Shown here piece after piece: positions 39,648 to 48,259 of a stretch of 64,000 nucleotides of DNA (positions are counted from its first letter, which is position 1; every line of letters begins with the position of its first letter). This stretch comes from Malaciobacter halophilus (GTDB taxonomy: Bacteria > Campylobacterota > Campylobacteria > Campylobacterales > Arcobacteraceae). Made by a program: the position numbers and the translations under genes. The stretch is taken from NCBI RefSeq assembly GCF_002837275.1, contig NZ_NXIF01000008.1, forward strand, positions 1-64,000, read 5' to 3'. Below the pieces are notes generated by a model that did no database searches, was not told the DNA's origin, and was given only the letters and a program-made list of their open reading frames with translations.

Positions 39648-40559
39648 ATGTTTGAAACACTTATTCAAAAGTTACAAGAAGACAAATATTTAACCTTAGA
39701 AACCACACCTCAGCATGAACCAATTATGCATAATATTATAGAAAAAGTTAAAAAATTTGATCTTCAAAATAGAGTTGATGGATTCTCTGCAACAGATAAT
39801 CCACTTGCAAAATTAAAATACAATGCACTCTTTGCAAGTTTAAGATTACAACAAGAGTTTAATAAACCTGTAATTGCAACGATGAGTATGAGAGATAGAA
39901 ATAAAATTGCATTGCAATCAGATTTATTAGGGGCAAATGAGTTTGATGTAAGAGCTATTTTAGCACTTACAGGAGACCCTGCTAAAATGAGTGACCAACC
40001 ACACTCAAAAGGAGTATTTGAATCAAACTCTTCAATGCTTTTAAAAATGATTAAATCCTTTAACTATGGAATGGATATTGCAGGTAGACCTTTTAAAATA
40101 GAACCAAAACAAATCTATCCATTTGCAGTTACTAACTCATATGCAAGAAGTTTTACATCTTTACAAAAAAAGATGCATACAAAAATACAAAATGGAGCAA
40201 TGGGAATAATTACTCAACCTGTATTTGATGTAAATAATGCAAAAAAACTTTTAGAAATTTTTGAGAATGCAAAAGAAGATGTAGTTGGAAACAAGAAAAA
40301 AGCACAACTGATTTTTGGAATTTTTCCAATAACAAAACTAAGAACTGCACTATTTTTATCAGCACAAGTTCCTGGAATCCATGTACCACAAAACTGGGTA
40401 GATAAACTTGAATTAGCAAATCAAATCTCAGAAGAAGAAGAGTATAAAGTAGGTATGCAATTAAGTAAAGAACTTTTTTATAACATAAAAAAACTTCATC
40501 CAAAAATCCATTTAATGACTGCAAATAAATTTGACTTAGCAGATGAGATACTATCTTGA
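39648..40559 (+). CDS. Methylenetetrahydrofolate reductase-like protein
   Basis: A 303-aa TIM-barrel flavoprotein of the MTHFR/MetF fold. The N-terminus has a LETTP block where MetF places its catalytic Glu; ILALTGDPAKMSDQPH is the folate/FAD-binding segment, and GIITQPVFD and IFGIFPITK follow. It probably reduces methylene-THF to methyl-THF for methionine synthesis, but it is divergent from classical MetF, so specificity is uncertain. The stop overlaps the ruvX start. Confidence 0.7.
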   Translation: MFETLIQKLQEDKYLTLETTPQHEPIMHNIIEKVKKFDLQNRVDGFSATDNPLAKLKYNALFASLRLQQEFNKPVIATMSMRDRNKIALQSDLLGANEFDVRAILALTGDPAKMSDQPHSKGVFESNSSMLLKMIKSFNYGMDIAGRPFKIEPKQIYPFAVTNSYARSFTSLQKKMHTKIQNGAMGIITQPVFDVNNAKKLLEIFENAKEDVVGNKKKAQLIFGIFPITKLRTALFLSAQVPGIHVPQNWVDKLELANQISEEEEYKVGMQLSKELFYNIKKLHPKIHLMTANKFDLADEILS

Positions 40560-40939
40560 AACTAGCAAGTATTGATGTAGGATTAAAAAGAATTGGTGTT
40601 GCAATAAATCTTACTTCTGATATTGTAACACCACAAAATGCTATTTTAAGAAAAAATAGAAATCAAGCAGCAAATGAAGTTAAAGCTTTTTTAAAAGAGT
40701 GGGAAATAGATAAACTTATTGTAGGTTTTCCTAGTGCAAGTGAAGAGATGCAAAGAAGAATAAACCACTTTGTAGGTCTTCTTGATATTGATATTCCTAT
40801 TGAGTATTGTGAAGAGAATATGAGCTCAATTGAAGCAGAAGATATGATGAAAGGTCAAATCAAATACAAAAGAGATGGAAGAGTTGACTCTCTTGCTGCA
40901 AAAATTATTTTAGAAAGATACTTAAGTAAAAAATCTTAA
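40556..40939 (+). CDS. ruvX: RuvX/YqgF family putative Holliday junction resolvase
   Basis: RNase H-like nuclease family also implicated in 16S rRNA processing. The 127-aa protein starts MKLASIDVGLKRIGVA with the first catalytic Asp, has LIVGFP and ends with the DSLAAKIILERYL block. The start is TTG at 40556, overlapping the previous stop by four bases. A strong terminator contains its stop codon. Confidence 0.9.
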   Translation: MKLASIDVGLKRIGVAINLTSDIVTPQNAILRKNRNQAANEVKAFLKEWEIDKLIVGFPSASEEMQRRINHFVGLLDIDIPIEYCEENMSSIEAEDMMKGQIKYKRDGRVDSLAAKIILERYLSKKS

Positions 40940-40952
40940 GTATCTATTTTTT
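40916..40952 (+). terminator. Terminator of ruvX
   Basis: An 11-bp perfect stem (40916-40926 with 40935-40945, AGATACTTAAG/CTTAAGTATCT) is followed by ATTTTTTT. The stop codon lies inside the 3' arm. Confidence 0.85.
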
Positions 40953-41294
40953 TATATTATTTACAACTGCAATGGCAAAACCTTGGTCATGGGTAATTGA
41001 AAGATATGATTTTTTTATCTTAAATTTTTTCCTAATAGATTTTTTATATTTTATCTTAGGAGCACCAAGTTTACTCTTTTTTATTTTTATATCATGAAAA
41101 GAGCACTCTTTCCCAATTCCAGTACCTAAAGCTTTACTTGCCGCCTCTTTTGCAGCCCAAAACCCAGCTGCAGTTTCAACTTTTTTTACTAATAAAATCT
41201 CTTTTTGGCTTAAAAATTTTTCATATGCTTTTATTCCAAATTTTTCATACATTCGCTCTATTCTATTTATCGAAGTTATATCAATTCCTATCAT
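40944..41294 (-). CDS. acpS: Holo-[acyl-carrier-protein] synthase
   Basis: Transfers 4'-phosphopantetheine from CoA to ACP. The 116-aa protein shows MIGIDITSINRIER with the metal-binding Asp and FWAAKEAASKALGTGIG with the catalytic Glu and Lys. It is convergent with ruvX and divergent from the permease gene. Confidence 0.94.
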   Translation of the reverse strand: MIGIDITSINRIERMYEKFGIKAYEKFLSQKEILLVKKVETAAGFWAAKEAASKALGTGIGKECSFHDIKIKKSKLGAPKIKYKKSIRKKFKIKKSYLSITHDQGFAIAVVNNIKK

Positions 41295-41310
41295 AATTAA
41301 ACCTATCTTT

Positions 41311-41319
41311 TGTATAATA
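41311..41319. promoter_or_regulatory. Shared -10 element between acpS and the permease gene
   Basis: TGTATAATAC gives an extended -10 (TGTATAAT) on the plus strand and TATTAT on the minus strand. On the plus strand the last T is seven bases before the ATG at 41325, so the permease mRNA is probably leaderless. Confidence 0.55.
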
Positions 41320-41324
41320 CTTTT

Positions 41325-42284
41325 ATGAATATTGTATTAAAAAAACTATTATATCTAATTGTTATGCTTATTATCATAAGTCTTATATCTTTTTTTGCTA
41401 TTAATTTAGCTCCAAACTCATTTTTTGCTAGTGGAGAACTAAATCCTAATATCACAAAAGAATCAATAGAACAATTAAAGGCTGTTTATGGTCTTGACAA
41501 ACCTTTATATATACAATATTTATCTTGGTTAAGTGCTATTTTACAACTAGATTTTGGAATATCTTTTGCAAGTGGAACAATGGTAAAAGATGAGATATTA
41601 ACAAGATTACCAATTACTCTTATATTAAATATTAGTTCTATGATACTTATTTTCATTTTATCATTATATCTTGGTATAAAAGCAGCATTTAGTAAATCTA
41701 AATTTTTTGATAAATTTGCGACTCAACTTTCCTTGCTTAGTTTTTCTATGCCTTCTTTTTATTTAGCACTTATTTTAATCCTAGTATTTTCTGTTAATTT
41801 AGAACTCTTTCCTATTGCAGGTCTTCATTCAGTCACAAATGACGGAAGTTTAAACTACTACTTGGATTTCTTATGGCATCTTATTATGCCAATTTTTGTA
41901 ATTGTTTTTGCAGGGATTGGAAGCTTAACACTTTATGTAAGGTCACTTGTAATTGAAATACTAAAATCTGATTATATTTTTTTTGCAAAAGCTAGAGGTT
42001 TAAGTAAAAAAGAGCTTTTAAGATATTATATTTTACCAAACCTATATCCACCAGTAATAACACTTTTAGGACTTTCACTTCCAGCAGTTATAGGTGGAAG
42101 TGTAATTTTAGAAACAATCTTTTCTATTGATGGTATGGGACTTTTATTTTATAAAAGTGCACTTGCATATGATTATCCAGTAATTATGGGAATATTAATA
42201 ATTGGTGCTTTTTTAACACTACTAGGTAATATTTTAGCTGATTTAGTTCTTTTAAAACTAAATCCAAATTATAATAATGAATGA
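41325..42284 (+). CDS. DppB/OppB-family ABC transporter permease
   Basis: A 319-aa inner-membrane permease with about six helices, of the dipeptide/oligopeptide/nickel transporter family. It has the N-terminal [14 protein letters not shown] loop typical of OppB-type proteins, and the cytoplasmic EAA loop near [23 protein letters not shown] at 41325 is chosen over TTG at 41310, which overlaps the -10 box. No binding protein, second permease or ATPase is next to it; panC follows. It must work with subunits encoded elsewhere or be a remnant. Confidence 0.85.
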   Translation: MNIVLKKLLYLIVMLIIISLISFFAINLAPNSFFASGELNPNITKESIEQLKAVYGLDKPLYIQYLSWLSAILQLDFGISFASGTMVKDEILTRLPITLILNISSMILIFILSLYLGIKAAFSKSKFFDKFATQLSLLSFSMPSFYLALILILVFSVNLELFPIAGLHSVTNDGSLNYYLDFLWHLIMPIFVIVFAGIGSLTLYVRSLVIEILKSDYIFFAKARGLSKKELLRYYILPNLYPPVITLLGLSLPAVIGGSVILETIFSIDGMGLLFYKSALAYDYPVIMGILIIGAFLTLLGNILADLVLLKLNPNYNNE

Positions 42285-42294
42285 GGGAAAAAAT

Positions 42295-43113
42295 TTGAAA
42301 ATTTTAAAAACTATTGAAGAATTAAAAGAGATTAGAAAAACTATTAACTTAAGTGTAGGATTTGTTCCAACAATGGGAGCACTTCATGATGGACATATCT
42401 CACTTATTAAGCAAGCAAGAGAAGAAAATGATGTAGTAATTGTATCTATTTTTGTAAATCCAACTCAATTTTTACCAGGAGAAGATTTAGATAAGTATCC
42501 TAAAAAAGATGAAGCAGATAAAAAAATTTGTGAAATGTGTAAAGTTGATTATGTTTTTATGCCTGAAATATCAACGATGTATCAAAAAGAAGAGGTTTTG
42601 ATAAAAGCTCCTAATATAAGCTATATTTTAGAAGGAGAGAGTAGACCTGGACACTTTGATGGTGTTTTACAAGTTGTATTAAAACTGTTTAATCTTACAA
42701 AACCAACAAATGCATATTTTGGTAAAAAAGATGCACAACAATTAGCACTTATTCAACAAATGGTTAAAAATCTTTTTTTAGATATAAATATTGTTCCATG
42801 CGAAATAGTAAGAGAAAAAGATGGCTTAGCTCTTAGTTCTAGAAATGTATATTTAAATGATACACAAAGAAAAGATGCTCTTTTAATTTCAAAATCACTA
42901 TACCAAGCTGCATCACTTGTAGGAAAAGGTGAAAAAAAATCAGCTATATTAAAAGCAAAAATGTATGAGATAATGAAAAATTTAGAAGTTGAGTACATAG
43001 CTATTGTAAATAGAAATTTTAATCAAATTGAAGAGGTTGAATTAAAAAATACAATAATATTAGTAGTTGCAAGATTTGGAAACACAAGGCTTCTTGATAA
43101 TATTTGGCTTTAA
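42295..43113 (+). CDS. panC: Pantothenate synthetase
   Basis: Joins pantoate and beta-alanine with ATP to make pantothenate, the CoA precursor. It shows [16 protein letters not shown] with the HIGH-like nucleotide-binding motif, SIFVNPTQF, and [13 protein letters not shown] at 42295 is favoured: GAGGG at 42282-42286 precedes it and the product begins [10 protein letters not shown]; an in-frame ATG at 42277 lies inside the permease gene. The length is about 272 aa. Confidence 0.94.
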   Translation: MKILKTIEELKEIRKTINLSVGFVPTMGALHDGHISLIKQAREENDVVIVSIFVNPTQFLPGEDLDKYPKKDEADKKICEMCKVDYVFMPEISTMYQKEEVLIKAPNISYILEGESRPGHFDGVLQVVLKLFNLTKPTNAYFGKKDAQQLALIQQMVKNLFLDINIVPCEIVREKDGLALSSRNVYLNDTQRKDALLISKSLYQAASLVGKGEKKSAILKAKMYEIMKNLEVEYIAIVNRNFNQIEEVELKNTIILVVARFGNTRLLDNIWL

Positions 43114-43150
43114 TTTTAAAAGGTGTACTTAAAAAGTACACCTTTTAAAA
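43114..43150. terminator. Bidirectional terminator between panC and the CheY-like gene
   Basis: A perfect 17-bp stem (43114-43130 with 43134-43150, core AAGGTGTACTT, loop AAA) has A/T tracts at both ends. It contains the stop codon of the minus-strand gene. Confidence 0.9.
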
Positions 43151-43546
43151 ATCATCTATTTGTTCAGTCTTCTCAATTGTTTTTTCAATAGAAGCACCTA
43201 AAAGAGTTGTAGTAAAAGGTTTTACCATCCAAGAAGTTGCTCCAACTTGATAACCCTTCTCTTTCATCTCATCACTACTCTCAGTTGTCAATACTAAAAT
43301 AGGTGTACTCATATAATTATATTTATTTCTTAGATTCTCTATAAACTCAAATCCATTCATTTTTGGCATATTAATATCTGTAATAATAAAATCAAACTCT
43401 TCTTCTTCACAAAGAGCTAAAGCTTCTACTCCATCTTCTGCTGATTTTGTATCAAGATAACCTAATTCAATTAATGAACTAGATAACATATCTAATATAG
43501 TTGTACTATCATCTACATAAAGAATTTTTAAATTCGCTCTACTCAT
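43145..43546 (-). CDS. CheY-like single-domain response regulator
   Basis: A 133-aa receiver domain alone, with Asp12-Asp13, phospho-Asp57 in FIITDINMPKMNG, TTESS with the conserved Thr/Ser and the Lys of MVKPF. It resembles the CheY-type regulators of chemotaxis, but the stand-alone position with a terminator on one side and no kinase nearby leaves its partner unknown. GAGGA precedes the ATG. Confidence 0.88.
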   Translation of the reverse strand: MSRANLKILYVDDSTTILDMLSSSLIELGYLDTKSAEDGVEALALCEEEEFDFIITDINMPKMNGFEFIENLRNKYNYMSTPILVLTTESSDEMKEKGYQVGATSWMVKPFTTTLLGASIEKTIEKTEQIDDF

Positions 43547-43874
43547 TTTTTATCCTCTTAATTTTTAAATGAAACGTTTACTTTAATAGATTCATTTTAA
43601 ATAGCTTTATTATTACAAGCTGTAAAGAAATAGTTATTATAAAAAACAATGAAAAGATAACTCTTTTGTTTATTATTTATTTTAAACTATTTTAAAAGTG
43701 TATTATATATTATTTACCTTAAGCAGTAGAATTTATTCTTTGCTTATAAGTATATTTTTAATTACTTATATACTATTTTATCTAAAAGTACTAAAAACAA
43801 CTTGATACTTTAATATTTACAAAAAATTAAGATTATGCTAAAATTCGCAAAAAATTAAACAAAGATAAAAAATA
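43547..43874. other. Intergenic region upstream of rimO and the CheY-like gene
   Basis: A 328-base AT-rich gap between divergent genes. I see no reading frame longer than a few codons and no strong hairpin. It should hold the two promoters; a possible -10 for rimO is in TATGCTAAAAT near 43833. Confidence 0.5.
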
Positions 43875-45218
43875 ATGAAATTTAGCGAAACAAAACCCAC
43901 AAAAACTTTACACTTAGTAAGTCTAGGCTGTACAAAAAATCTTGTTGACTCAGAGGTTATGCTTGGAAAACTAAATGAATATAAACTAACAAATGATAAT
44001 GATAAAGCTGATGTTATAATTGTAAACACATGTGGATTTATTGATAGTGCAAAAGAAGAGAGTATAAATACAATCTTAAATCTTCATGAACAAAGAAAAA
44101 AAGATTCAGTATTAGTTATGGCTGGTTGTTTAAGTGAAAGATATAAAGAGGAGCTTCAAAAAGAGTTACCTGAAATTGATGTTTTTACAGGTGTTGGAGA
44201 CTATGATAGAATAGATGAATTAGTACAACAAAAACAATCAAATTTTAAAGATGAAGTATTCTTAGCAAACGATACAAATGAAAGAGTAATTACAGGTTCA
44301 AGTTACCATGCATATGTAAAATTAAGTGAAGGTTGTAATCAAGCCTGTTCATTTTGTGCAATTCCTAGTTTTAAAGGAAAATTACATTCAAGAACTTTAC
44401 AATCACTTGTAAAAGAGGTTAAAGCATTAGTAAACAAAGGTTATGTGGATTTCTCTTTTGTATCTCAAGATTCATCATCTTTTTTAAGAGATTTAGGGCA
44501 TAAAGATGGCTTAATTGATTTAATCAATGAAATTGAAAAAATAGAAGGGATAAAAACAGCTAGAATCTTATATCTATATCCATCTACTACATCACTAGAG
44601 TTAATTGATAAAATTGCTGAATCTAAAGTATTTGTAAACTATTTTGATATGCCTTTACAACATATTAGTGCTTCTATGTTAAAGATTATGAAAAGAGGTA
44701 AAGGTGTAGAAAAATTAAGAGAGCTTATGTCTTATATGAAATCAAAACCAAACTCTTTTGTAAGAACTACATTTATAGCAGGTCACCCAGGAGAAACACA
44801 AGAAGATTTTAATGAACTTTGTAATTATGTAGAAGAGTTTAAATTTGATAGAGCAAATGTTTTTTCTTATTCAGATGAAGAAGGAACAACAGCTTGTAAA
44901 AGTAAAGATAAACTGCAACAAAATGTAATTGATACAAGAGCTCAAGAGTTAGGAGAGATTATTACAAATACAACTTTTGAATCTTTAGAAAATGAAATAG
45001 GTAAAGAGTTTGAAGTTTATATCGATGGAGAGAGTGATGAGCATGAATATCTACTTAGTGCAAGAAAAACTATTTGGGCTCCTGATATAGATGGAGAGAT
45101 TTTTATAAATGATAATGAATTAGATGAACAAATAGAGTTTGGGAAAATATATAAAGTAAAAACAACAGAGCTTGCAGGAGATAAAATTCTTGCAACAGTA
45201 GTAGAAAAATGCGTCTAA
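43875..45218 (+). CDS. rimO: Ribosomal protein S12 methylthiotransferase RimO
   Basis: Radical SAM enzyme that methylthiolates an aspartate of ribosomal protein S12. UPF0004 cysteines are at 19, 53 and 85; the CX3CX2C motif is Cys154, Cys158 and Cys161 (CNQACSFC), followed by AIPSFKGKLHSR, which is the RimO signature. A TRAM domain is at the C-terminus. The length is 447 aa. It overlaps tilS by ten bases, giving an RNA/ribosome-modification pair. Confidence 0.94.
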   Translation: MKFSETKPTKTLHLVSLGCTKNLVDSEVMLGKLNEYKLTNDNDKADVIIVNTCGFIDSAKEESINTILNLHEQRKKDSVLVMAGCLSERYKEELQKELPEIDVFTGVGDYDRIDELVQQKQSNFKDEVFLANDTNERVITGSSYHAYVKLSEGCNQACSFCAIPSFKGKLHSRTLQSLVKEVKALVNKGYVDFSFVSQDSSSFLRDLGHKDGLIDLINEIEKIEGIKTARILYLYPSTTSLELIDKIAESKVFVNYFDMPLQHISASMLKIMKRGKGVEKLRELMSYMKSKPNSFVRTTFIAGHPGETQEDFNELCNYVEEFKFDRANVFSYSDEEGTTACKSKDKLQQNVIDTRAQELGEIITNTTFESLENEIGKEFEVYIDGESDEHEYLLSARKTIWAPDIDGEIFINDNELDEQIEFGKIYKVKTTELAGDKILATVVEKCV

Positions 45219-46198
45219 GTTTAAATGAATTAGAATCAAAAAAGAATTTATTAGCTTTTTCAGCAGGTGTTGATTCTACTGCTTTATTTTTTCTTTTAAA
45301 AGAGAATAATATTGAGTTTGATATTGCAATAGTAAACTACAATTTAAGAGAAGAATCTAAAGAAGAGTTAGCTTATGCAAAAGCACTTGCTACTAAATAC
45401 AAAAAAGAGATTTTTATAAAAGAGCTTACTTTAGAAGGTAGTAATATAGAAAAAAAAGCAAGAGATATTAGATATGCTTTTTTTGAAGAGATTATTAAAA
45501 ATAACAACTATGAAAACTTAATTACTGCTCATCAACTAAACGATAAATTAGAGTGGTTTTTAATGCAACTATCAAAGGGTGCAGGATTAGTTGAACTTCT
45601 TGGACTACAAGAGTATATAGATAAAGAGAATTATAAAATTGTAAGACCCTTACTACACATAACAAAAAATAGTTTAGAGGCATATCTAAAACAAAATAAC
45701 ATCAAATACTTTATTGATAAATCAAACTTTGAAGAAAAATATAAAAGAAATTATTTTAGACACGAATTTTCAAATAGATTTTTAGATGAGTTTGAAAATG
45801 GAGTATCAAAAAGTTTTGATTTTTTACAAAAAGACTTAAAGTCATTAAATATAAACTATACACCAATATTTAAAGAAAAAAGTCTTACTATTTTTAAAAA
45901 CTTACACGATGAAAACTTAAATATTAAAGTAATTGATAAACATCTAAAAAAAGAGGGTTTTTTACTTTCAAAAGCTCAAAGAGATGAAATAATAAAACAA
46001 CAACAAACTGTAATCTCAAATCAAGTTGCAGTATGTATAAATGAAGAGTTTATTTGGATTTGTCCTTATGTTATAAAAACCATGAATAAAAAATTTAAAG
46101 AATTTTGTAGAATCAATAAAATACCAAAATTAGCAAGGGCATATATTTTTAATAGAAAAATAGATGAAAAAGAGATTGTTAAAGCTATTTATTCTTAG
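45209..46198 (+). CDS. tilS: tRNA(Ile)-lysidine synthase
   Basis: Converts C34 of the AUA-reading tRNA-Ile to lysidine. The PP-loop is FSAGVDSTA at about 17-25 (usually SGGxDS; here Ala replaces the first Gly). It also has AIVNYNLREES and LITAHQLNDKLEWFLMQL. The 329-aa length matches the short TilS forms. It is coupled to rimO and overlaps the convergent flagellar gene by 14 bases. Confidence 0.9.
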   Translation: MRLSLNELESKKNLLAFSAGVDSTALFFLLKENNIEFDIAIVNYNLREESKEELAYAKALATKYKKEIFIKELTLEGSNIEKKARDIRYAFFEEIIKNNNYENLITAHQLNDKLEWFLMQLSKGAGLVELLGLQEYIDKENYKIVRPLLHITKNSLEAYLKQNNIKYFIDKSNFEEKYKRNYFRHEFSNRFLDEFENGVSKSFDFLQKDLKSLNINYTPIFKEKSLTIFKNLHDENLNIKVIDKHLKKEGFLLSKAQRDEIIKQQQTVISNQVAVCINEEFIWICPYVIKTMNKKFKEFCRINKIPKLARAYIFNRKIDEKEIVKAIYS

Positions 46199-46457
46199 CA
46201 AACTCTTTTAACTTTTGGGTATTTTTTAACTCATCTTGTGTTTGTTTTTTATACTCTTTTAAAAAATTTATATTTTTAAAAAATAGTTCGGAAAGTTTTT
46301 CTAAATCCTGTAAAGGTAAGTCAAAATCAGTAATATCATTAGAAGTTAAATAATCATTATTCCATCTTACTAAAGCTTGTGCTTTATCATAAGATTCAAG
46401 TGAGTCAATATAGACTAACTCACTTAAGGCTTTTAAAGACCAGTCTCGTCTTTCCAT
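46185..46457 (-). CDS. Small protein after fliS, possible FliT-like chaperone
   Basis: A 90-aa helical, charged protein with no membrane segment. It follows fliS with a 25-base overlap, the place where FliT (the FliD export chaperone) is found in other bacteria, and its size and helical content fit. Sequence similarity to FliT is not obvious to me, so the role is inferred from position. Its 3' end overlaps tilS. Confidence 0.6.
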   Translation of the reverse strand: MERRDWSLKALSELVYIDSLESYDKAQALVRWNNDYLTSNDITDFDLPLQDLEKLSELFFKNINFLKEYKKQTQDELKNTQKLKEFAKNK

Positions 46458-46789
46458 GCGTCAATCAAACCTTGAGTTACTTTCATAACCTGATTTATAG
46501 AGTTAATATTATCATCAATACCAGCTGAAAATAGTGTCTCTATTTGATATAGATATAATCCATCTAAGTAGTATGCAACGTCACCACCATCAAAATCCAA
46601 TACATTTCTTAATTCGTCAAAAATTGCAATTGATTTATTTATGTATGTAAATTTTTGCTCTACATCACCATTTTCCATTGCACTTTTTACAAAAGATAAA
46701 TATTTTAATAATCCCTCATAAAGTTTAAGTATCAATACATAAGGATCATCTGATACAGCATTTTGTTGTTGGTATGCTTCAATTCCCAT
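46433..46789 (-). CDS. fliS: Flagellin export chaperone FliS
   Basis: Binds the C-terminus of flagellin in the cytoplasm before export. The 118-aa helical protein starts with AYQQNAVS, has the LILKLYEGLLKYLSFVKSAME block and ends ITLIDAWK-like TQGLIDAWKDE. It has its own -10 box upstream, after a terminator that ends fliD. Confidence 0.92.
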   Translation of the reverse strand: MGIEAYQQQNAVSDDPYVLILKLYEGLLKYLSFVKSAMENGDVEQKFTYINKSIAIFDELRNVLDFDGGDVAYYLDGLYLYQIETLFSAGIDDNINSINQVMKVTQGLIDAWKDETGL

Positions 46790-46829
46790 TAAATAACTCC
46801 AAAAGTATAGTTCTTTGAGATTTTAGTAT

Positions 46830-46835
46830 ATTATA
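46830..46835 (-). promoter_or_regulatory. -10 box of fliS
   Basis: TATAAT on the minus strand lies 41 bases before the fliS ATG and downstream of the fliD terminator, so fliS can be transcribed independently of the long flagellar operon. Confidence 0.55.
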
Positions 46836-46860
46836 TATTAACTTAAAAGAAGTTATGAAA

Positions 46861-46892
46861 AATTAGCAGGTGAAAAATTCACCTACTAATTT
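46861..46892 (-). terminator. Terminator after fliD
   Basis: AATTAGCAGGTGAA pairs with TTCACCTACTAATT around AAA with one mismatch; the stem spans the fliD stop codon. Confidence 0.75.
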
Positions 46893-48244
46893 TGAGCAGT
46901 AGATTGAAGTATCATTTGCTTAAGTCCAGCAAAAGAAGCTTCCATTTGTGTAATTATTGCACCATACTCAGCAAATTGTAAAGACAATTGTCTATATTTA
47001 CTGTCTAAACTCTCAACAGCTTTTTCTTTATCTTCTGTTAAAGTCTCTTTTCTTTCATCTAAATAAGTCTCATATCTACCTACTAATCCACTTGAAAGTG
47101 TAGAATCAGTTAAATACTCTTTTAGTTGAGTTCCTAAACCTTTTGCTTCAGCTTTACCAATAAAAAGATCTTTTAAGCCATTAAAATCATTTTCAATTCC
47201 TTCTTGGAATTTTGCGGTATCAAGTGATAATTTACCTTCTTTATCAACTTCAAAACCGTAATTAAAAAGAGATTTATCATCTGCTCCATATGTTCCAAAT
47301 ATTTTATCTTTAATTCCTGATTGTAAAGCTCTTAACGCAGATTTATCTGAAATTGGAGTATTCTGATTTGCTAGCTCATCATCAATCATTGTAACAAACT
47401 CATTATATTTAGAAATAAAATCACTTACTTGTGTGCTTATTTGAGCTGTATCATCATTAATATTGATTGAAGATTCTCCTAATTTTAATGCAGTTACTTT
47501 TAAACCTCCATCAATAGTTAATACATTTGTTGCATTTTCATAATCAATCCCATCAACAGTTGCTGTCATATTTTTTGCACTTAATAGGTGATTAGATGCA
47601 TTTACAGTTGTTCCATCAGTTGTATAACCTAAAGTTTGACTTGCATCTCCAGTTATTGTTAAAGAGTTATCTAATCCTGTTTCACTACTTTTAATAATAA
47701 GCCTATAAGAATCACTACCCACTTGTTCAACAGAGGCTGTCATCCCAGTTTTTGATTTAATTTCACTTGCTAACTCATCATAAGTTTTATCAGTTGTATC
47801 AAAAGTACTTGTAACCCCTCCAACAGTAATTTTTAAATCTCCTGCATTAATTGCTGCATTTTTTGTAGCTTCTGTAATACTATTTGATTGGAAAACATCT
47901 TTTTGTGCTAATTGTGTAACATTAACTGTTGTTACACCATTAGTTAACATCGTTGAATCAGGAGCTTCAAATACAACTGAATCACCAGTTGTTGAAGCAA
48001 CTTTTTGTTCAAATGCATTTGCACCACCAGAAACAAATAAATCAAAAGGTTTTACAGCTTCTAATAGCTCATTTAATTTTGTTTGAATTTCTCCAAACTT
48101 CTCTTTTTCTAAATCCCAAGTTTCCAAACTCTTTTCAATTGGTTCAACTTGAGCTTTTCTTTCTGCTGATTTTAACTTATCAATTAATTCTTGATTTAAA
48201 GCAGAACCTTGTCCACTCCCTAATCCTAAAATTCCCTCAGCCAT
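46886..48244 (-). CDS. fliD: Flagellar filament cap protein FliD
   Basis: Cap (HAP2) at the filament tip that folds flagellin subunits. The 452-aa protein has the FliD_N region (coiled start, VEPIEKSLETWDLEKEKFGEIQ pattern), a variable middle and the FliD_C region with LSGLVGRYETYLDERKETL-like segment near 395 and helical ends that lie in the channel. It is short for Campylobacter relatives (~640 aa), meaning a smaller surface domain. 15 bases separate it from flgK. Confidence 0.92.
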   Translation of the reverse strand: MAEGILGLGSGQGSALNQELIDKLKSAERKAQVEPIEKSLETWDLEKEKFGEIQTKLNELLEAVKPFDLFVSGGANAFEQKVASTTGDSVVFEAPDSTMLTNGVTTVNVTQLAQKDVFQSNSITEATKNAAINAGDLKITVGGVTSTFDTTDKTYDELASEIKSKTGMTASVEQVGSDSYRLIIKSSETGLDNSLTITGDASQTLGYTTDGTTVNASNHLLSAKNMTATVDGIDYENATNVLTIDGGLKVTALKLGESSININDDTAQISTQVSDFISKYNEFVTMIDDELANQNTPISDKSALRALQSGIKDKIFGTYGADDKSLFNYGFEVDKEGKLSLDTAKFQEGIENDFNGLKDLFIGKAEAKGLGTQLKEYLTDSTLSSGLVGRYETYLDERKETLTEDKEKAVESLDSKYRQLSLQFAEYGAIITQMEASFAGLKQMILQSTAQN

Positions 48245-48259
48245 AATAAACTCCTTTTG

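Noticed and set aside
40210-40524. Minus-strand frame over the MTHFR-like gene
   Set aside because: Mirror of a well-supported gene; Leu/Phe-rich without domain features.
47953-48246. Plus-strand frame of 97 codons over fliD
   Set aside because: Antisense of the fliD 5' end; Gln/Leu-rich product with no recognisable features.
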